From contig ONDM01000006.1 in assembly GCA_900316585.1 (NCBI GenBank), positions 186,001 through 250,000 of the forward strand: 64,000 bases of DNA, read 5' to 3'. Positions within the stretch are counted from its first letter, which is position 1. Each line of letters begins with the position of its first letter. The notes below the pieces were generated by a model that saw only the letters and a list, made by a program, of their open reading frames with translations, did not search any database and had not been told where the DNA came from. A program made the translations under genes and the position numbers. Source of the DNA: an uncultured Prevotellaceae bacterium. Its GTDB lineage: Bacteria; Bacteroidota; Bacteroidia; Bacteroidales; Bacteroidaceae. This document shows positions 43,187-51,872 of this stretch, in pieces.

Positions 43187-44554
43187 ATGGAGAACAAGAA
43201 AAACAACATCAGCCGCAGAGACTTTCTAAAGAGGCTAGGTATGGGCACCGCTTCTGCCCTGGCCCTGTCTGCTGCAGGCCCGCTTCATTCCTTTGCACGG
43301 GAGAAAAAGATCTACCAAGACGCGACGAACAACATGACTTACCGCCTAAGCCGTAACACTGGAGCCAAAGTCTCCCTGCTGGGCTTCGGTATGATGCGTC
43401 TGCCCATGACTCCAGACCGAAAAATCGATCAGGAAAAAGTAAACGAGATGGTGGACTACGCCATGGAGCACGGAGTGAACTACTATGACACGTCCCCTCA
43501 CTACGGCATGCACCAGTCGGAACGTGCCACGGGTATTGCCCTGAAGAAGTATCCTCGTGAAAGTTTCAACCTCTGTACCAAGATGTCATCCTACTTGGAT
43601 CAGGACGGCAATAGCCGCGAAGTAGCCGAGGCAGGCTACCGCAAGTCCTTCGAGGAGTGCCAGGTGGAATATTTCGACTACTACCTCATCCACGGAGCTG
43701 GTATCGGTGGCATGGAGAGACTTCACTCAAACTTGCTGGACAATGGCATGCTGGATTTCCTCTTGGAAGAGAGGAAGAAAGGCAAGATCCGGAATCTGGG
43801 CTTCTCCTTCCATGGTGACCTGGAAGTATTCAAGTACCTGCTTCAGCTGCACGATGAAGGAAAGGCACATTGGGACCTGATTCAGATTCAGATGAACTAC
43901 AAAGACTGGAAACATGCCAGCGGATGGAATACCAATGCAGAATACCTCTATGGTGAGTGTGAGAAGCGGGGTATCCAGAATACCGTGATGGAACCGTTGT
44001 TCGGTGGTGCACTGGCCAAGCTGCCTAACGTACAGGAGAAGAAGCTTACCGCTTTACGTCCTAACGACTCCGTAGCATCCTGGTCCTTCCGTTTCGTAGG
44101 TGGACACAATAACGTACTCTCTTGCCTGAGCGGTATGACCCGCCTGGAGCATGTGATAGACAATGTGAAGACCTTCTCACCGGTTGACCCATGTACTGTG
44201 GCAGAACTGGAACTGCTGGAGCAGATTGCCATCGACCTGACAGCTTATCCTACCATCGACTGTACGGCTTGCCGTTACTGCATGCCTTGCCCATACGGTG
44301 TGGACATACCAGGAAACTTTGCGTTCTACAACAAAGCCGTGAACGAAGGAACCATTCCACCGGCCGACAAGAATGCACCCGACTTTGCTGAGCGTTCCAA
44401 AACCTTTGCAGCTGAGTATGGCAAGAGTATGGATACCAATGCATTGGCATCTGCATGTGTGGGCTGTGAAGCTTGTCTTACCAAGTGCCCGCAGCGCATC
44501 CAGATTCCTCTTCAGATGCAGCGCCTCACAGAGATGCTGGATTATAAGGGATAA
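43187..44554 (+). CDS. Tat-exported aldo/keto reductase with two 4Fe-4S motifs
   Basis: 455 residues from MENKKNNISRRDFLKRLGMG; the frame also opens at a TTG 9 nt upstream. The twin-arginine motif SRRDFLK and a hydrophobic stretch (ALALSAAG) mark folded export. The aldo/keto reductase barrel (about 55-330) has the catalytic Asp/Tyr segment VNYYDTSPHYG and the Lys region CTKMSSY. The C-terminus has CxxCxxCxxxCP-type clusters: CTACRYCMPCPYGVDIP and CVGCEACLTKCPQ. Such enzymes reduce or oxidise small carbonyl or sugar substrates with electrons via Fe-S. It is followed by a convergent small gene. Confidence 0.92.
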   Translation: MENKKNNISRRDFLKRLGMGTASALALSAAGPLHSFAREKKIYQDATNNMTYRLSRNTGAKVSLLGFGMMRLPMTPDRKIDQEKVNEMVDYAMEHGVNYYDTSPHYGMHQSERATGIALKKYPRESFNLCTKMSSYLDQDGNSREVAEAGYRKSFEECQVEYFDYYLIHGAGIGGMERLHSNLLDNGMLDFLLEERKKGKIRNLGFSFHGDLEVFKYLLQLHDEGKAHWDLIQIQMNYKDWKHASGWNTNAEYLYGECEKRGIQNTVMEPLFGGALAKLPNVQEKKLTALRPNDSVASWSFRFVGGHNNVLSCLSGMTRLEHVIDNVKTFSPVDPCTVAELELLEQIAIDLTAYPTIDCTACRYCMPCPYGVDIPGNFAFYNKAVNEGTIPPADKNAPDFAERSKTFAAEYGKSMDTNALASACVGCEACLTKCPQRIQIPLQMQRLTEMLDYKG

Positions 44555-44566
44555 AATTCTCGCTGC

Positions 44567-44773
44567 CTAGATGAGCAGCATGATACGACCGGCCTCTTTG
44601 ATAAACATACCCGGGAACCGGCAGGCCACGGCATAGACCTGGCTGCTGGTCACCGGCAGGCCGTCGTGGCGTACATAAAGCCGTTCCCGGTTGATGGCAT
44701 CGGCTATCTGGCTGGTGGTCATTCCACCGTTCCGCCTCACCAGTACATAGACCATAGCTTCTTCTAGCCTCAT
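44567..44773 (-). CDS. Small winged-helix-like protein
   Basis: 68 residues from MRLEEAMVYVLVRRNGGMTTSQIADAINRERLYVR. The pattern MTTSQIADAIN-(10)-VTSSQVYAVACRFPGMF looks like a compact helix-turn-helix with a short wing, similar to the HARE-HTH type of DNA/chromatin-interacting domains. It is 6 nt downstream of the LolA-like gene on the same strand and may be co-transcribed with it. It has no signal peptide. DNA binding is inferred only from the pattern. Confidence 0.65.
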   Translation of the reverse strand: MRLEEAMVYVLVRRNGGMTTSQIADAINRERLYVRHDGLPVTSSQVYAVACRFPGMFIKEAGRIMLLI

Positions 44774-44779
44774 AAGCGT

Positions 44780-45451
44780 CTAGGATTTATGCACCACCTT
44801 GGCACTAGGAAATTTCTTCGGGTCCAGCACAAAGACGCTGTCTGGAACTCCCTTCTTGATACTTTTCACCGTCATACGCATGGTGGCACCCTTTTCCTTG
44901 GTGCTCATCTCGTAGAAATGGTAGTTGCTCTTGTTGATTACCACCACCATTTTTTTCGGGTCGTCGGCTTTCTTCGGTTGGGAGAATGTAATCTCGTACT
45001 TGCCGTTCTTCTCTTTCATCTCCGCCTCCTTGTAGTCCTTGTACATGTCGAACTCCAGGCTGAAGTCGTCTTTTTTCTTCACTTTCTGGTCTATGGGTGT
45101 GATGAGCAGTGTGTCAGGCTCCTCTTTTTCACCCTTTCCGTTGGTGACAAGGTCGTAGTGCCAGTTCTGCTTGCCGTCGCAACCGGATTCGGCCCGCATG
45201 GTCCGACCCAGCATCTTTGTGTTGAAGGTAGTCAGGTTCTTGTTTCCCTTGGAGTAGGCCACGATATCGCCCTTAATGGAGATGACCAGATAGCTCATCT
45301 TCATTTCCATGTTGACCTGCATCCCCTGTGCATCGTCGTTCATGGTCTGGTTGCACTTCTGCATCACGCTGATCACGTTTTGCGGTATCTGGGCATGCAG
45401 GCTCATGGCGGTCAGGACAAGCACGGCTGCCAGTAGAACCAATCTTCTCAT
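44780..45451 (-). CDS. LolA-like outer-membrane lipoprotein carrier homologue
   Basis: 223 residues with a signal peptide (cleavage after LHAQ). The mature protein is the LolA/LolB-type half-barrel: repeated beta strands QVNMEMKMSYLVISIKGDIVAYSKG, RAESGCDGKQNWHYDL and YEITFSQPKKADDPKKMVVVINKSNYHFYEM. Members bind lipid or lipoprotein tails in the periplasm. It is shorter on Lol-specific residues than canonical LolA, and Bacteroidales carry several such paralogues, so a specific lipoprotein-sorting role is not assured. It lies 4 nt downstream of the helical protein at 45456. Confidence 0.8.
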   Translation of the reverse strand: MRRLVLLAAVLVLTAMSLHAQIPQNVISVMQKCNQTMNDDAQGMQVNMEMKMSYLVISIKGDIVAYSKGNKNLTTFNTKMLGRTMRAESGCDGKQNWHYDLVTNGKGEKEEPDTLLITPIDQKVKKKDDFSLEFDMYKDYKEAEMKEKNGKYEITFSQPKKADDPKKMVVVINKSNYHFYEMSTKEKGATMRMTVKSIKKGVPDSVFVLDPKKFPSAKVVHKS

Positions 45452-45455
45452 TGTC

Positions 45456-45845
45456 TTAGTTTATTTGACTTTTGATTTTCTGCATCTTTTCCAGCCGCAC
45501 CAGGGAGTACTCCGAACTGTGACGGTCCACATACTGGAAGAGCCTCAGGGCCTTGTCCAGCAGCATGTCGCGCAGAGGCTGCTGTTTGTAGCTTGCCTCG
45601 GTGTACCAAAGCTCCGCCAGCATCTCCAGTCTGGCAACGCGCTGGTTCTCCTCCCACGTCAAGGTAGCATGTTCCACCGCTTCCTCCGGAGTCAGGTTAC
45701 GCAGGTTCTCAAATGGTCCCACATATTGTTGGTACAGTTCCTTCAACTCCTCGTCGGTGCGCTTTCCCTCCACCTTTTCCATGAACCGCTGAACAGCAGC
45801 AAAGAATTCCTCTATGAGTCTTATGAAATAGTCTTTCTGTAGCAT
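45456..45845 (-). CDS. Helical cytoplasmic protein (DUF6483-like)
   Basis: 130 residues from MLQKDYFIRLIEEFFAAVQRFMEK; the longer frame to 45905 adds only a low-complexity Lys start. It is almost wholly helical with amphipathic repeats resembling tetratricopeptide helices (ARLEMLAELWYTEASYK, ALRLFQYVDRHSSEYSLVRLEKM). It resembles small Firmicute/Bacteroidota proteins labelled DUF6483. No catalytic residues seen. It heads the minus-strand operon continuing into the LolA-like and HTH genes. The role is unknown. Confidence 0.7.
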   Translation of the reverse strand: MLQKDYFIRLIEEFFAAVQRFMEKVEGKRTDEELKELYQQYVGPFENLRNLTPEEAVEHATLTWEENQRVARLEMLAELWYTEASYKQQPLRDMLLDKALRLFQYVDRHSSEYSLVRLEKMQKIKSQIN

Positions 45846-45913
45846 ATTCGTATGATATAGACCGCAAAGATACAAAAATGTTTTTCTTTTTTTCTTATTT
45901 TGCAAATAATATC

Positions 45914-45921
45914 TATTTTTG
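45914..45921 (+). promoter_or_regulatory. -7 box of the 45951 lipoprotein gene
   Basis: TATTTTTG, 30 nt before the ATG at 45951. It supports that start over the earlier in-frame ATG at 45900. Confidence 0.6.
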
Positions 45922-45950
45922 CACAGGAAACTACTAATTCTTATAATATT

Positions 45951-46445
45951 ATGAAGAGATTAAGTTTTATGATGCTCACCTTCTCCCTGATGCTCCTGGG
46001 ATGTGGGAATAAGAGTAACGAGGCAGCTACCGTAGTAGAGGAAGCTGAGGAGCAGGCAGTAGAGGCCGTAACAGAGAAGGTTGACACGCTGGTTTCCGAC
46101 GGCATCGCTGAATCTTTTGCTGATACCGAAGAAGAAATTGCAGCCGACGGTGGTTTCGTGGCATATGAGGGCAGTAAGAACTATTACATTGTAGAGACAA
46201 GCGCAGGCTTCACTGTGCTCCGTGCTCTTTCCGGCTTCCTGCGTGAAACCGACTTTATCCGTGGTGACCTGAACCGTTTCGGCATGGGTACTGTGACACG
46301 TTTGAAAGGTGGCTTCACAGTAGAGGTGGATGTACAGCAGTGCATGCTCACTGAAAGAATGGCCGTAGAATGGCTGGGCGACCGCAAGCTCTTGAAACCT
46401 AGAGACCAGAAGACATACGATGGTGAGGAGGAGCAACTCCCTTAA
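45951..46445 (+). CDS. Lipoprotein of unknown function
   Basis: 164 residues from MKRLSFMMLTFSLMLLGCGNKS, lipobox LLGC. An acidic Ala/Glu-rich linker (EAATVVEEAEEQAVEAV) is followed by a compact domain (YYIVETSAGFTVLRALSGFLRETDFIRGDLNRFGMGTVTRLKGGFTVEVDVQQCM) without a recognised fold. The upstream TATTTTTG box at 45914 supports this start. The last 26 nt overlap the start of the glycerate kinase gene in another frame, so translation may be coupled. Anchored in a membrane; function unknown. Confidence 0.75.
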   Translation: MKRLSFMMLTFSLMLLGCGNKSNEAATVVEEAEEQAVEAVTEKVDTLVSDGIAESFADTEEEIAADGGFVAYEGSKNYYIVETSAGFTVLRALSGFLRETDFIRGDLNRFGMGTVTRLKGGFTVEVDVQQCMLTERMAVEWLGDRKLLKPRDQKTYDGEEEQLP

Positions 46446-47484
46446 AATCATCACAGCCATAGACTCCTTCAAGGGGTGCCTTTCCTCGGCTGAGGCCAAC
46501 CAGACTGCAGCCGAGGGAATTCTTTCTGCCTATCCCCACGCAGAGGTAGTTCAGATTCCTGTGAGCGACGGTGGGGAAGGGTGGCTGGAAGCCTTCAGCC
46601 AAACCTTGGGAGGAAGTACGGTTGAACTTACCGTGGCCGACCCTCTGATGCGCCCCGTACGGGCCTGTTACCTGCTCCGGGGAGACACTGCCGTGGTAGA
46701 GATAGCTCAGGCCAGTGGTCTCACACTACTCACCTCTGAAGAACGGAACCCCCTGAGAACCACTAGCTACGGCACCGGACAACTCATTGCCCATGCCGTG
46801 AAGAACGGTGCCACGCACATCATCGTGGGACTGGGAGGCAGTGCCACCAGCGACTGCGGACGGGGCATGCTCCAAGCCCTGCAGGATGCTTTTTTGCCAA
46901 CCCCAATTGTGAATGTTCGCTTTACCCTGGCCAGCGATGTAACCAATCCTCTTTGCGGCCCCCAGGGAGCCGCACACATTTTTGCTCCCCAGAAAGGAGC
47001 CACCCCAGAGATGGTCACCATCCTGGATGAACAAGCCCGACAGTTTGCAGAAGAGTCTGCCCGAAAGATGGGCTACGACTGCCAGAACCAGCCCGGAGCA
47101 GGAGCAGCCGGTGGACTTGGCTATGCCTTCCTGCAGTACCTTCATGCAGCTTGTCGCCCTGGCATCCAGCTGTTGCTGGAAGCCATTCATTTCGATGAAC
47201 TTTTGAAAGGAACCTCTCTTGTCATCACCGGTGAAGGTCGTGCCGATGCCCAGACCTTGATGGGTAAGCTCCCTTCTGGCATCCTGAAGGTAGCCCAGGC
47301 CCAAGGCATACCTACTATTCTCCTGGCTGGAAGCGTGTCTGATAAAGAGACTCTGCTCCAAGCCGGATTCTACCGGGTAGAGGGCATCAATCCCCCAGGA
47401 CTTCCTTTGGAAGAAGCCCTGAAGAAAAAAGTAGCGCAGGGGAACCTGACTGCTACAGTTGAACGCTTATTATTGTCCTTATGA
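46420..47484 (+). CDS. Glycerate kinase (GlxK/GarK family)
   Basis: 354 residues starting MVRRSNSLKIITAIDSFKGCLSSAEANQ, overlapping the lipoprotein by 26 nt. The family signature IDSFKGCLSS, then PVSDGGEGWLEAF, VGLGGSATSDCGRGMLQAL and GPQGAAHIFAPQKGAT are the class I glycerate kinase motifs, with the C-terminal VITGEGRADAQTLMGKLP. It phosphorylates D-glycerate (2- or 3-position) with ATP, entering glycolysis. It also overlaps the FAD oxidoreductase by 4 nt, a coupled pair. The reaction is well established for the family; physiological direction here is unknown. Confidence 0.93.
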   Translation: MVRRSNSLKIITAIDSFKGCLSSAEANQTAAEGILSAYPHAEVVQIPVSDGGEGWLEAFSQTLGGSTVELTVADPLMRPVRACYLLRGDTAVVEIAQASGLTLLTSEERNPLRTTSYGTGQLIAHAVKNGATHIIVGLGGSATSDCGRGMLQALQDAFLPTPIVNVRFTLASDVTNPLCGPQGAAHIFAPQKGATPEMVTILDEQARQFAEESARKMGYDCQNQPGAGAAGGLGYAFLQYLHAACRPGIQLLLEAIHFDELLKGTSLVITGEGRADAQTLMGKLPSGILKVAQAQGIPTILLAGSVSDKETLLQAGFYRVEGINPPGLPLEEALKKKVAQGNLTATVERLLLSL

Positions 47485-48803
47485 AAAAATACTCCGTCCT
47501 TTTGGCATTGGTTTGCCTGTGCGTTTTTATGGTAGGTATTTACTTAGGCTATCGTCAGGAGGAATCACGTGTATCCTCCACCTATGATGTAGTCGTGGTG
47601 GGAGGAGGACCTGCTGGCATCGGGGCTGCCCTGTCGGCTGCTCGCCTAGGTGCCCACACAGCCTTGTTGGAACGAGATTCCCGGATAGGAGGAACCACAG
47701 TACAGGCCCAGGTTACCCAGATGGGACTTTTCTACGCCTGGCGACGCCAGATTATAGCTGGTCCCGGATGGGAGATGGTTGTCCGTGCCGTAAAGGAGGC
47801 CCACGATACCCTTCCCGATTTCTCCCGGCAAGAGCCCGACAAGTGGATGGAAAGTTGTGTGAATGTAGACCCGGTGGTCTATTCCCGGGTGGCTCAGGAA
47901 ACCCTTCGTGAGGCAGGGGTGGACCTCTTTCTGAACACCGAGGTGACTGCCGTGGAACAGACCACTGAGGGGTGGAAGGTAGGACCTGTGGAAGGTCGTC
48001 AATTGGTAGATGCCACTGGAAATGCCACTGTGGCAGCCTTGGCTGGGGCAGAACGCATCCAGTCGCCTGAGGATATCCGCCAGCCGGGATCCTTCTTCTT
48101 CTGGTTGAACACCCAGGGCATGGAGTTCGACACCAATGCTGTGATCCAGGCCCATCAGAAAGCCATAGCCGAAGGCGAGTTGCTGCCTACTGATGTGTAT
48201 GTAGGCATGCCGTTCTTTATCCGCAAGGGTGGTGGTTCTGGCTGCTATGTGCCCATGGCCGACAATTCCACCGCTGAGGCCCGTGCAGAGACCAACCGCA
48301 GAGGGGTGGAGGCCCGTAACCGTGTGCTGGCGTTCATACGTCGGCAGAAAGGGTTGGAAAATGCGGAAGTGGTGTCTAGTGCCACCGATGTGGGTGTGCG
48401 CGAGACCTACCGGGTAGTGGGAGAGAAAACCATCACTGAAGAGGAATACTTGTCGGGTACAGTTGCTGATGATGCCCTCTCCTGGTCCTATTGGATGGTC
48501 GACGAGCACAAGGCTGGAACCAGTGGTGCCCGTTTGGTATTTCATGAGAAAGACAGGGTGGGTTCAGTGCCCTTAGGCGCTATGCTACCCAAAGGCGTTC
48601 GTCACATGTTGGTAGCCGGTAGAGCTGTATCCAGCGACCATGGAGCCAATTCAGCCCTTCGCGTCCAGGCATCGTGCATGGGTATGGGACAGGCAGCCGG
48701 AGTGGTGGCAGCCCTGGCAGCTTTCAACGGTACAGACCCTCGTGAGGTGTCGTTGGACTCTGTCCGTCAGCGCCTCACCAGTATCGGTCATATTGTGCCT
48801 TGA
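47481..48803 (+). CDS. FAD-dependent oxidoreductase with signal anchor
   Basis: 440 residues. An N-terminal hydrophobic anchor (about 5-23) precedes a dinucleotide-binding motif VVVVGGGPAGIGAALSAARLG and the GGTTVQAQVTQMG segment, which places it in the FAD_oxidored family (PF12831-type). The C-terminal LVAGRAVSSDHGANSALRVQASCMGMGQAAG is the conserved FAD-closing motif of that family. Enzymes of this type oxidise or reduce sugar-like or hydroxy acid substrates. It overlaps glycerate kinase by 4 nt, so the substrate may be a relative of glycerate, which is inference. No electron partner is obvious nearby. Confidence 0.87.
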   Translation: MKKYSVLLALVCLCVFMVGIYLGYRQEESRVSSTYDVVVVGGGPAGIGAALSAARLGAHTALLERDSRIGGTTVQAQVTQMGLFYAWRRQIIAGPGWEMVVRAVKEAHDTLPDFSRQEPDKWMESCVNVDPVVYSRVAQETLREAGVDLFLNTEVTAVEQTTEGWKVGPVEGRQLVDATGNATVAALAGAERIQSPEDIRQPGSFFFWLNTQGMEFDTNAVIQAHQKAIAEGELLPTDVYVGMPFFIRKGGGSGCYVPMADNSTAEARAETNRRGVEARNRVLAFIRRQKGLENAEVVSSATDVGVRETYRVVGEKTITEEEYLSGTVADDALSWSYWMVDEHKAGTSGARLVFHEKDRVGSVPLGAMLPKGVRHMLVAGRAVSSDHGANSALRVQASCMGMGQAAGVVAALAAFNGTDPREVSLDSVRQRLTSIGHIVP

Positions 48804-48809
48804 GGCTAA

Positions 48810-49400
48810 TCAGCGTTTCGGTTTGATGTTCAGGTTCACTCCCAGCACATCCTCACTGTCCACAATGGTCCAGCTGCTGCCTGGATAGACTCCGATGGTA
48901 CGATCCGTGTCAAAGCCCAGGTCCTTCAGTTCCTGAATCACCTCGTCGCGTGCGTCACCCACCTCGAACCCGATGTGGTGCACCCCATTTCCATGCTTGT
49001 CGTAGAATTCCCGGAACGAGCTTTCTTTCTCGTCTGCCTGGTGCAGTTCCAGCACCCAGGAGCCCATTTCAATGGTGCACACCAGCAAGTCGCATGTGTT
49101 TTCCTTTCCCCGGTAGGAGTACGGATATTCCCCGTTGCTCTCCAGGTGGTTCACCGTCACTTCCGGCACCGGAATATCCAGTAGGGCAGCCCATGCCTTG
49201 GCAGCCCGGTAGATATCACCCACCACAATGTTGATTTGGATGAACTTATCCTTTTGCAATGGGGTAGCCAGCGGTTTGAATTCCGAAGGCAGGGCCTTTT
49301 CAGTCTGCGTTTCCGCTGGTGCAGTGTTCTCTTGTTTCGGAGCCGTGCAGGAGAGACAGGCTGTCAGGGCCAGGAGTGCCAGTAAAAAATTCTTTTTCAT
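48810..49400 (-). CDS. VOC-family (glyoxalase-fold) lipoprotein
   Basis: 196 residues from MKKNFLLALLALTACLSC; Cys15 in LTAC fits the lipobox. Residues about 50-195 form the vicinal-oxygen-chelate fold: FIQINIVVGDIYRAAKAWAALL, ELHQADEKESSFREFYDKHGNGVHHIGFEV and the closing SEDVLGVNLNIKPKR. The internal His (VHHIGF) and Glu residues are the usual metal ligands. An exported VOC protein is uncommon, and its substrate is not known. It is convergent with the FAD oxidoreductase with a 6-nt gap. Confidence 0.82.
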   Translation of the reverse strand: MKKNFLLALLALTACLSCTAPKQENTAPAETQTEKALPSEFKPLATPLQKDKFIQINIVVGDIYRAAKAWAALLDIPVPEVTVNHLESNGEYPYSYRGKENTCDLLVCTIEMGSWVLELHQADEKESSFREFYDKHGNGVHHIGFEVGDARDEVIQELKDLGFDTDRTIGVYPGSSWTIVDSEDVLGVNLNIKPKR

Positions 49401-49606
49401 AGTAGTAAGATTAGGTTTCCATTGGGATTGTCCTCGGTTTTCAGCATCTTCCAGATTCTGAATCCCGATGTTTGCAAAGTTAACTGAAATCCCTAAATAT
49501 GGCAAATGTCCCTGATTATTATTTTGCCTTTTTACAATATCGTGATATTATTTTATTGTAAAATGACACTATCATTTAGACATATTTCCCCTTGTTTCAT
49601 TTTACC

Positions 49607-49614
49607 TAAATTTG
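49607..49614 (+). promoter_or_regulatory. -7 box of the 49656 gene
   Basis: TAAATTTG, 42 nt before the ATG at 49656; no TTTG at the usual spacing. Confidence 0.5.
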
Positions 49615-49655
49615 TCCCCAAATACAAACATATTACTACACTATATTATCAAATT

Positions 49656-50081
49656 ATGGGAAAGAAAAATTACGAGAGACCTTTTATGTCTGTGGAACTG
49701 TTTAGACCGAATGAGTATGTGTGTGCATGTGCTCCCGAATTGGTTGCGTTGGAAGATGTATCTAATGGTAAGACCTATCACTTAGTTTTAAACGGTCCAG
49801 TTCCTGCTGTAGGAAGTGGAGTAGGTGCACACATGGCAGAAGCATCAACTACCGGTTTCACAGCATATAATTGTGGGAATGGACATTGGGTGATTATGGG
49901 TGCTATAACGGATGGTCATTCATATTCACCAAATACTGTGAATGGGGAGTTTAATTTTACAGGTAATAATGGTTTACAAGTATGTACTGATCCGATTCAT
50001 AAGAGTCTTCTTGATTATGATGTTTCAGGAGATACCTCACATCATCATTTTAGGGAAGTCATCCTGAAGAATCCATCCTAA
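49656..50081 (+). CDS. Small cysteine-containing Bacteroidales protein of unknown function
   Basis: 141 residues from MGKKNYERPFMSVELFRPNEYVCACAPEL. The opening K-K-x-Y-x-x-P ... F-x-P-N-E-Y-V-x-A-C pattern recurs at the start of many short unannotated Bacteroidales proteins. There is no ordinary signal peptide. The middle is Gly/Thr/Asn-rich (GHWVIMGAITDG, VNGEFNFTGNNG), and the C-terminus has HHHF. The region is more AT-rich than its neighbours. The ATG follows a TAAATTTG box by 42 nt; the longer frame from 49506 is not supported. It ends just before the inverted blaI fragment. Confidence 0.7.
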   Translation: MGKKNYERPFMSVELFRPNEYVCACAPELVALEDVSNGKTYHLVLNGPVPAVGSGVGAHMAEASTTGFTAYNCGNGHWVIMGAITDGHSYSPNTVNGEFNFTGNNGLQVCTDPIHKSLLDYDVSGDTSHHHFREVILKNPS

Positions 50082-50103
50082 ATAGATAAACCTCGTTCTT
50101 CTT

Positions 50104-50279
50104 GGGTGGAAAGGGTGTTGAAATGGGGCTTCGGGTCAGCATAGTGTTCCTGCAGCTCGCGTACGAACATAGGCCCATGTTGCCAGTAAAGATCCATGAT
50201 TTCTGGTTTATTTATCTTTTTATAACAACTAAAAAATTTAGTTATTAAAGAAAATTGATTAGTTTAGGAGGCAATTTAA
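50104..50279 (-). pseudogene. blaI: Inverted, start-less duplicate of the blaI promoter and 5' coding region
   Basis: Reverse-complementing this segment gives 176 nt that match 51873-52147 with one substitution. It lacks two blocks present in the other copy: 65 nt (51927-51991, holding the second operator and promoter) and 34 nt (52016-52049, holding the start codon and first ten codons). It keeps one AACTA-N7-TAGTT operator (50227-50243) and codons for MDLYWQHGPMFVRELQEHYADP. It ends at CCACCC, the same place where the other copy has its internal deletion. It cannot encode a repressor. Confidence 0.85.
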
Positions 50280-50302
50280 GGGATTTGCCGTACCTTAGCG
50301 CC

Positions 50303-50838
50303 ATGAAACATAAACATTTTGGCACTGGTATCTATGGCCTGTGGACAGACGAGACAAGACAACACACAAAACGACGGTAAGATGGAAAAGAAAGTGCTGA
50401 CGGTGTTCTTCTCCATGAAGGGTGAGACGATTATGCCTGGCGGGCGGATTGAGAATCTGGATTAGGGGAACACGCATGTGTGCGCAGAGTTCATCCAGAA
50501 GGCTGTGGGTGGTTCTCTTTTCGAGATAGAGACCACCAAGACATATTCCGAGGATCACTTCAAGATGATTCAGGAAGCAAAGGTGGAAATGGAAAGCGGT
50601 GAGAAGGCACAGCCGAAAAAGTGGCTGGACGACCTGGATAGCTACTGACCTGACGGGGAAAAACATCATCCCGTTCTCTACCAGCGAGGGAAGCGGTCTG
50701 CTGAATACGGTGCAGGAACTGCGTGCACTGTGCAAGGGGGCTACCGTAACCGAGGGCCTCACTGTAAAGGGGTCTGCTGCACGGAAGAGCGAGAAGGTAG
50801 TGGCCGACTGGGCACGGAAGATGATTTCCAGCCTGTAA
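50303..50838 (+). pseudogene. Flavodoxin lipoprotein pseudogene
   Basis: A lipoprotein signal remnant (LALVSMACGQTRQDN) is out of frame with the ATG at 50303, so a frameshift lies between. Translation continues through MEKKVLTVFFSMKGETIMPGG and meets TAG near 50465. It resumes with HVCAEFIQKAVGGSLFEIETTKTYSED and GEKAQPKKWLDDLDSY, then TGA and a frame change, and ends NIIPFSTSEGSGLLNTVQELRALCKGATV, the C-terminal flavodoxin block. The middle strands are missing. It sits between the inverted blaI fragment and the AraC gene. Confidence 0.85.
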
Positions 50839-50867
50839 AATGAAGATTAAGAATATATCTAAACAAC

Positions 50868-51752
50868 ATGGAAAGCATTAATTTTCCTAGTTTAATCTAT
50901 AGGGATAAGTTTAATAATATACCCAAAAACATCGTTGACGGACAGGTTATTACATTTAATTTGCAAAAAATAGAGTTATTCGACGGCTCTTTTTCTCCCA
51001 ACTACGGAATCCTGACCTTTTGTAAAAAAGGGAGGGCCAAAGCCATGTTTAACAATCAGGAGACAGAGGTTTCTGCCGGCGATATATGCATCATAGCCCC
51101 CTATAGCATCATGACTTTCGATGAAGTGTCGGATAATCACGAGCTCTTCGTGGTCTTGTTTGAAGAAAATTCCATGTTCACAAAACATCTAAAGAATCTA
51201 ATTCCTACAAAAATCCAGATGGAACTGCTTCATCGACCGGTCTTAAAGCCGAAGGCATTCGCCAGTCATGTGGTGGAACAGAGCATTTCCCTACTTGAGG
51301 AAATCTCCCAAAACTCGTTGATACCGAACCGTCTGGTTTTGCTGGAGAACATTTTAATGATGTTTTTCAAGATGATATACAAGTCGTCCATGTTTGAATT
51401 TAAACTGCAAGACGCCATTATCCTCAAAAGCCGTTCAGAGTACATATTCGAGGCATTTGCCCATGAAGTGGCCCAGCATTATGCCATATCTCGCAAAGTG
51501 AATTATTATGCAGATCTGCTCTGCATAACCCCGAATTATTTGCTGAAGGTCTGCAACCAGGTAGCCCACACCTCTCCTCAAAACTATATCAACAACTATG
51601 TGTTCATGCAAGCACAGCATCTGCTGCTGAACAAGAAAGAAAAGTCTCTTCAGGAAATAGCCGATGAGCTGGGATTCTCCACCCAGGCTTTCTTTACTAA
51701 CTTTTTCAAGCGTGCAGCGGGGATAAGTCCTTCTGAATACCGGCTTCAGTAA
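50868..51752 (+). CDS. AraC-family transcriptional regulator
   Basis: 294 residues, intact. The N-terminal cupin-like domain (about 1-170; SPNYGILTFCKKGRAKAMFNNQETEVSAGDICIIAP) is followed by two helix-turn-helix modules: KVNYYADLLCITPNYLLKVCNQV and KSLQEIADELGFSTQAFFTNFFKRAAGISPSEYR. It begins 29 nt after the dead flavodoxin gene, the usual partner of such regulators, and is itself apparently functional. Its terminator is at 51773. It is bounded on both sides by inverted copies of the blaI region. The regulated genes are unknown. Confidence 0.9.
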   Translation: MESINFPSLIYRDKFNNIPKNIVDGQVITFNLQKIELFDGSFSPNYGILTFCKKGRAKAMFNNQETEVSAGDICIIAPYSIMTFDEVSDNHELFVVLFEENSMFTKHLKNLIPTKIQMELLHRPVLKPKAFASHVVEQSISLLEEISQNSLIPNRLVLLENILMMFFKMIYKSSMFEFKLQDAIILKSRSEYIFEAFAHEVAQHYAISRKVNYYADLLCITPNYLLKVCNQVAHTSPQNYINNYVFMQAQHLLLNKKEKSLQEIADELGFSTQAFFTNFFKRAAGISPSEYRLQ

Positions 51753-51772
51753 TGAGGCGACTACATAAAAAT

Positions 51773-51817
51773 ATCAGGAGTGCTCATACAGATGGATGGA
51801 ACACTCCTGATTTTTTT
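51773..51817 (+). terminator. Terminator after the AraC gene
   Basis: ATCAGGAGTG (51773-51782) pairs perfectly with CACTCCTGAT (51802-51811), followed by seven T. Confidence 0.9.
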
Positions 51818-51872
51818 ATCGTTACCTCTGCTGGATTCTAGTTCCGTAGCTAAAGTAAATTGTAAACAAACA

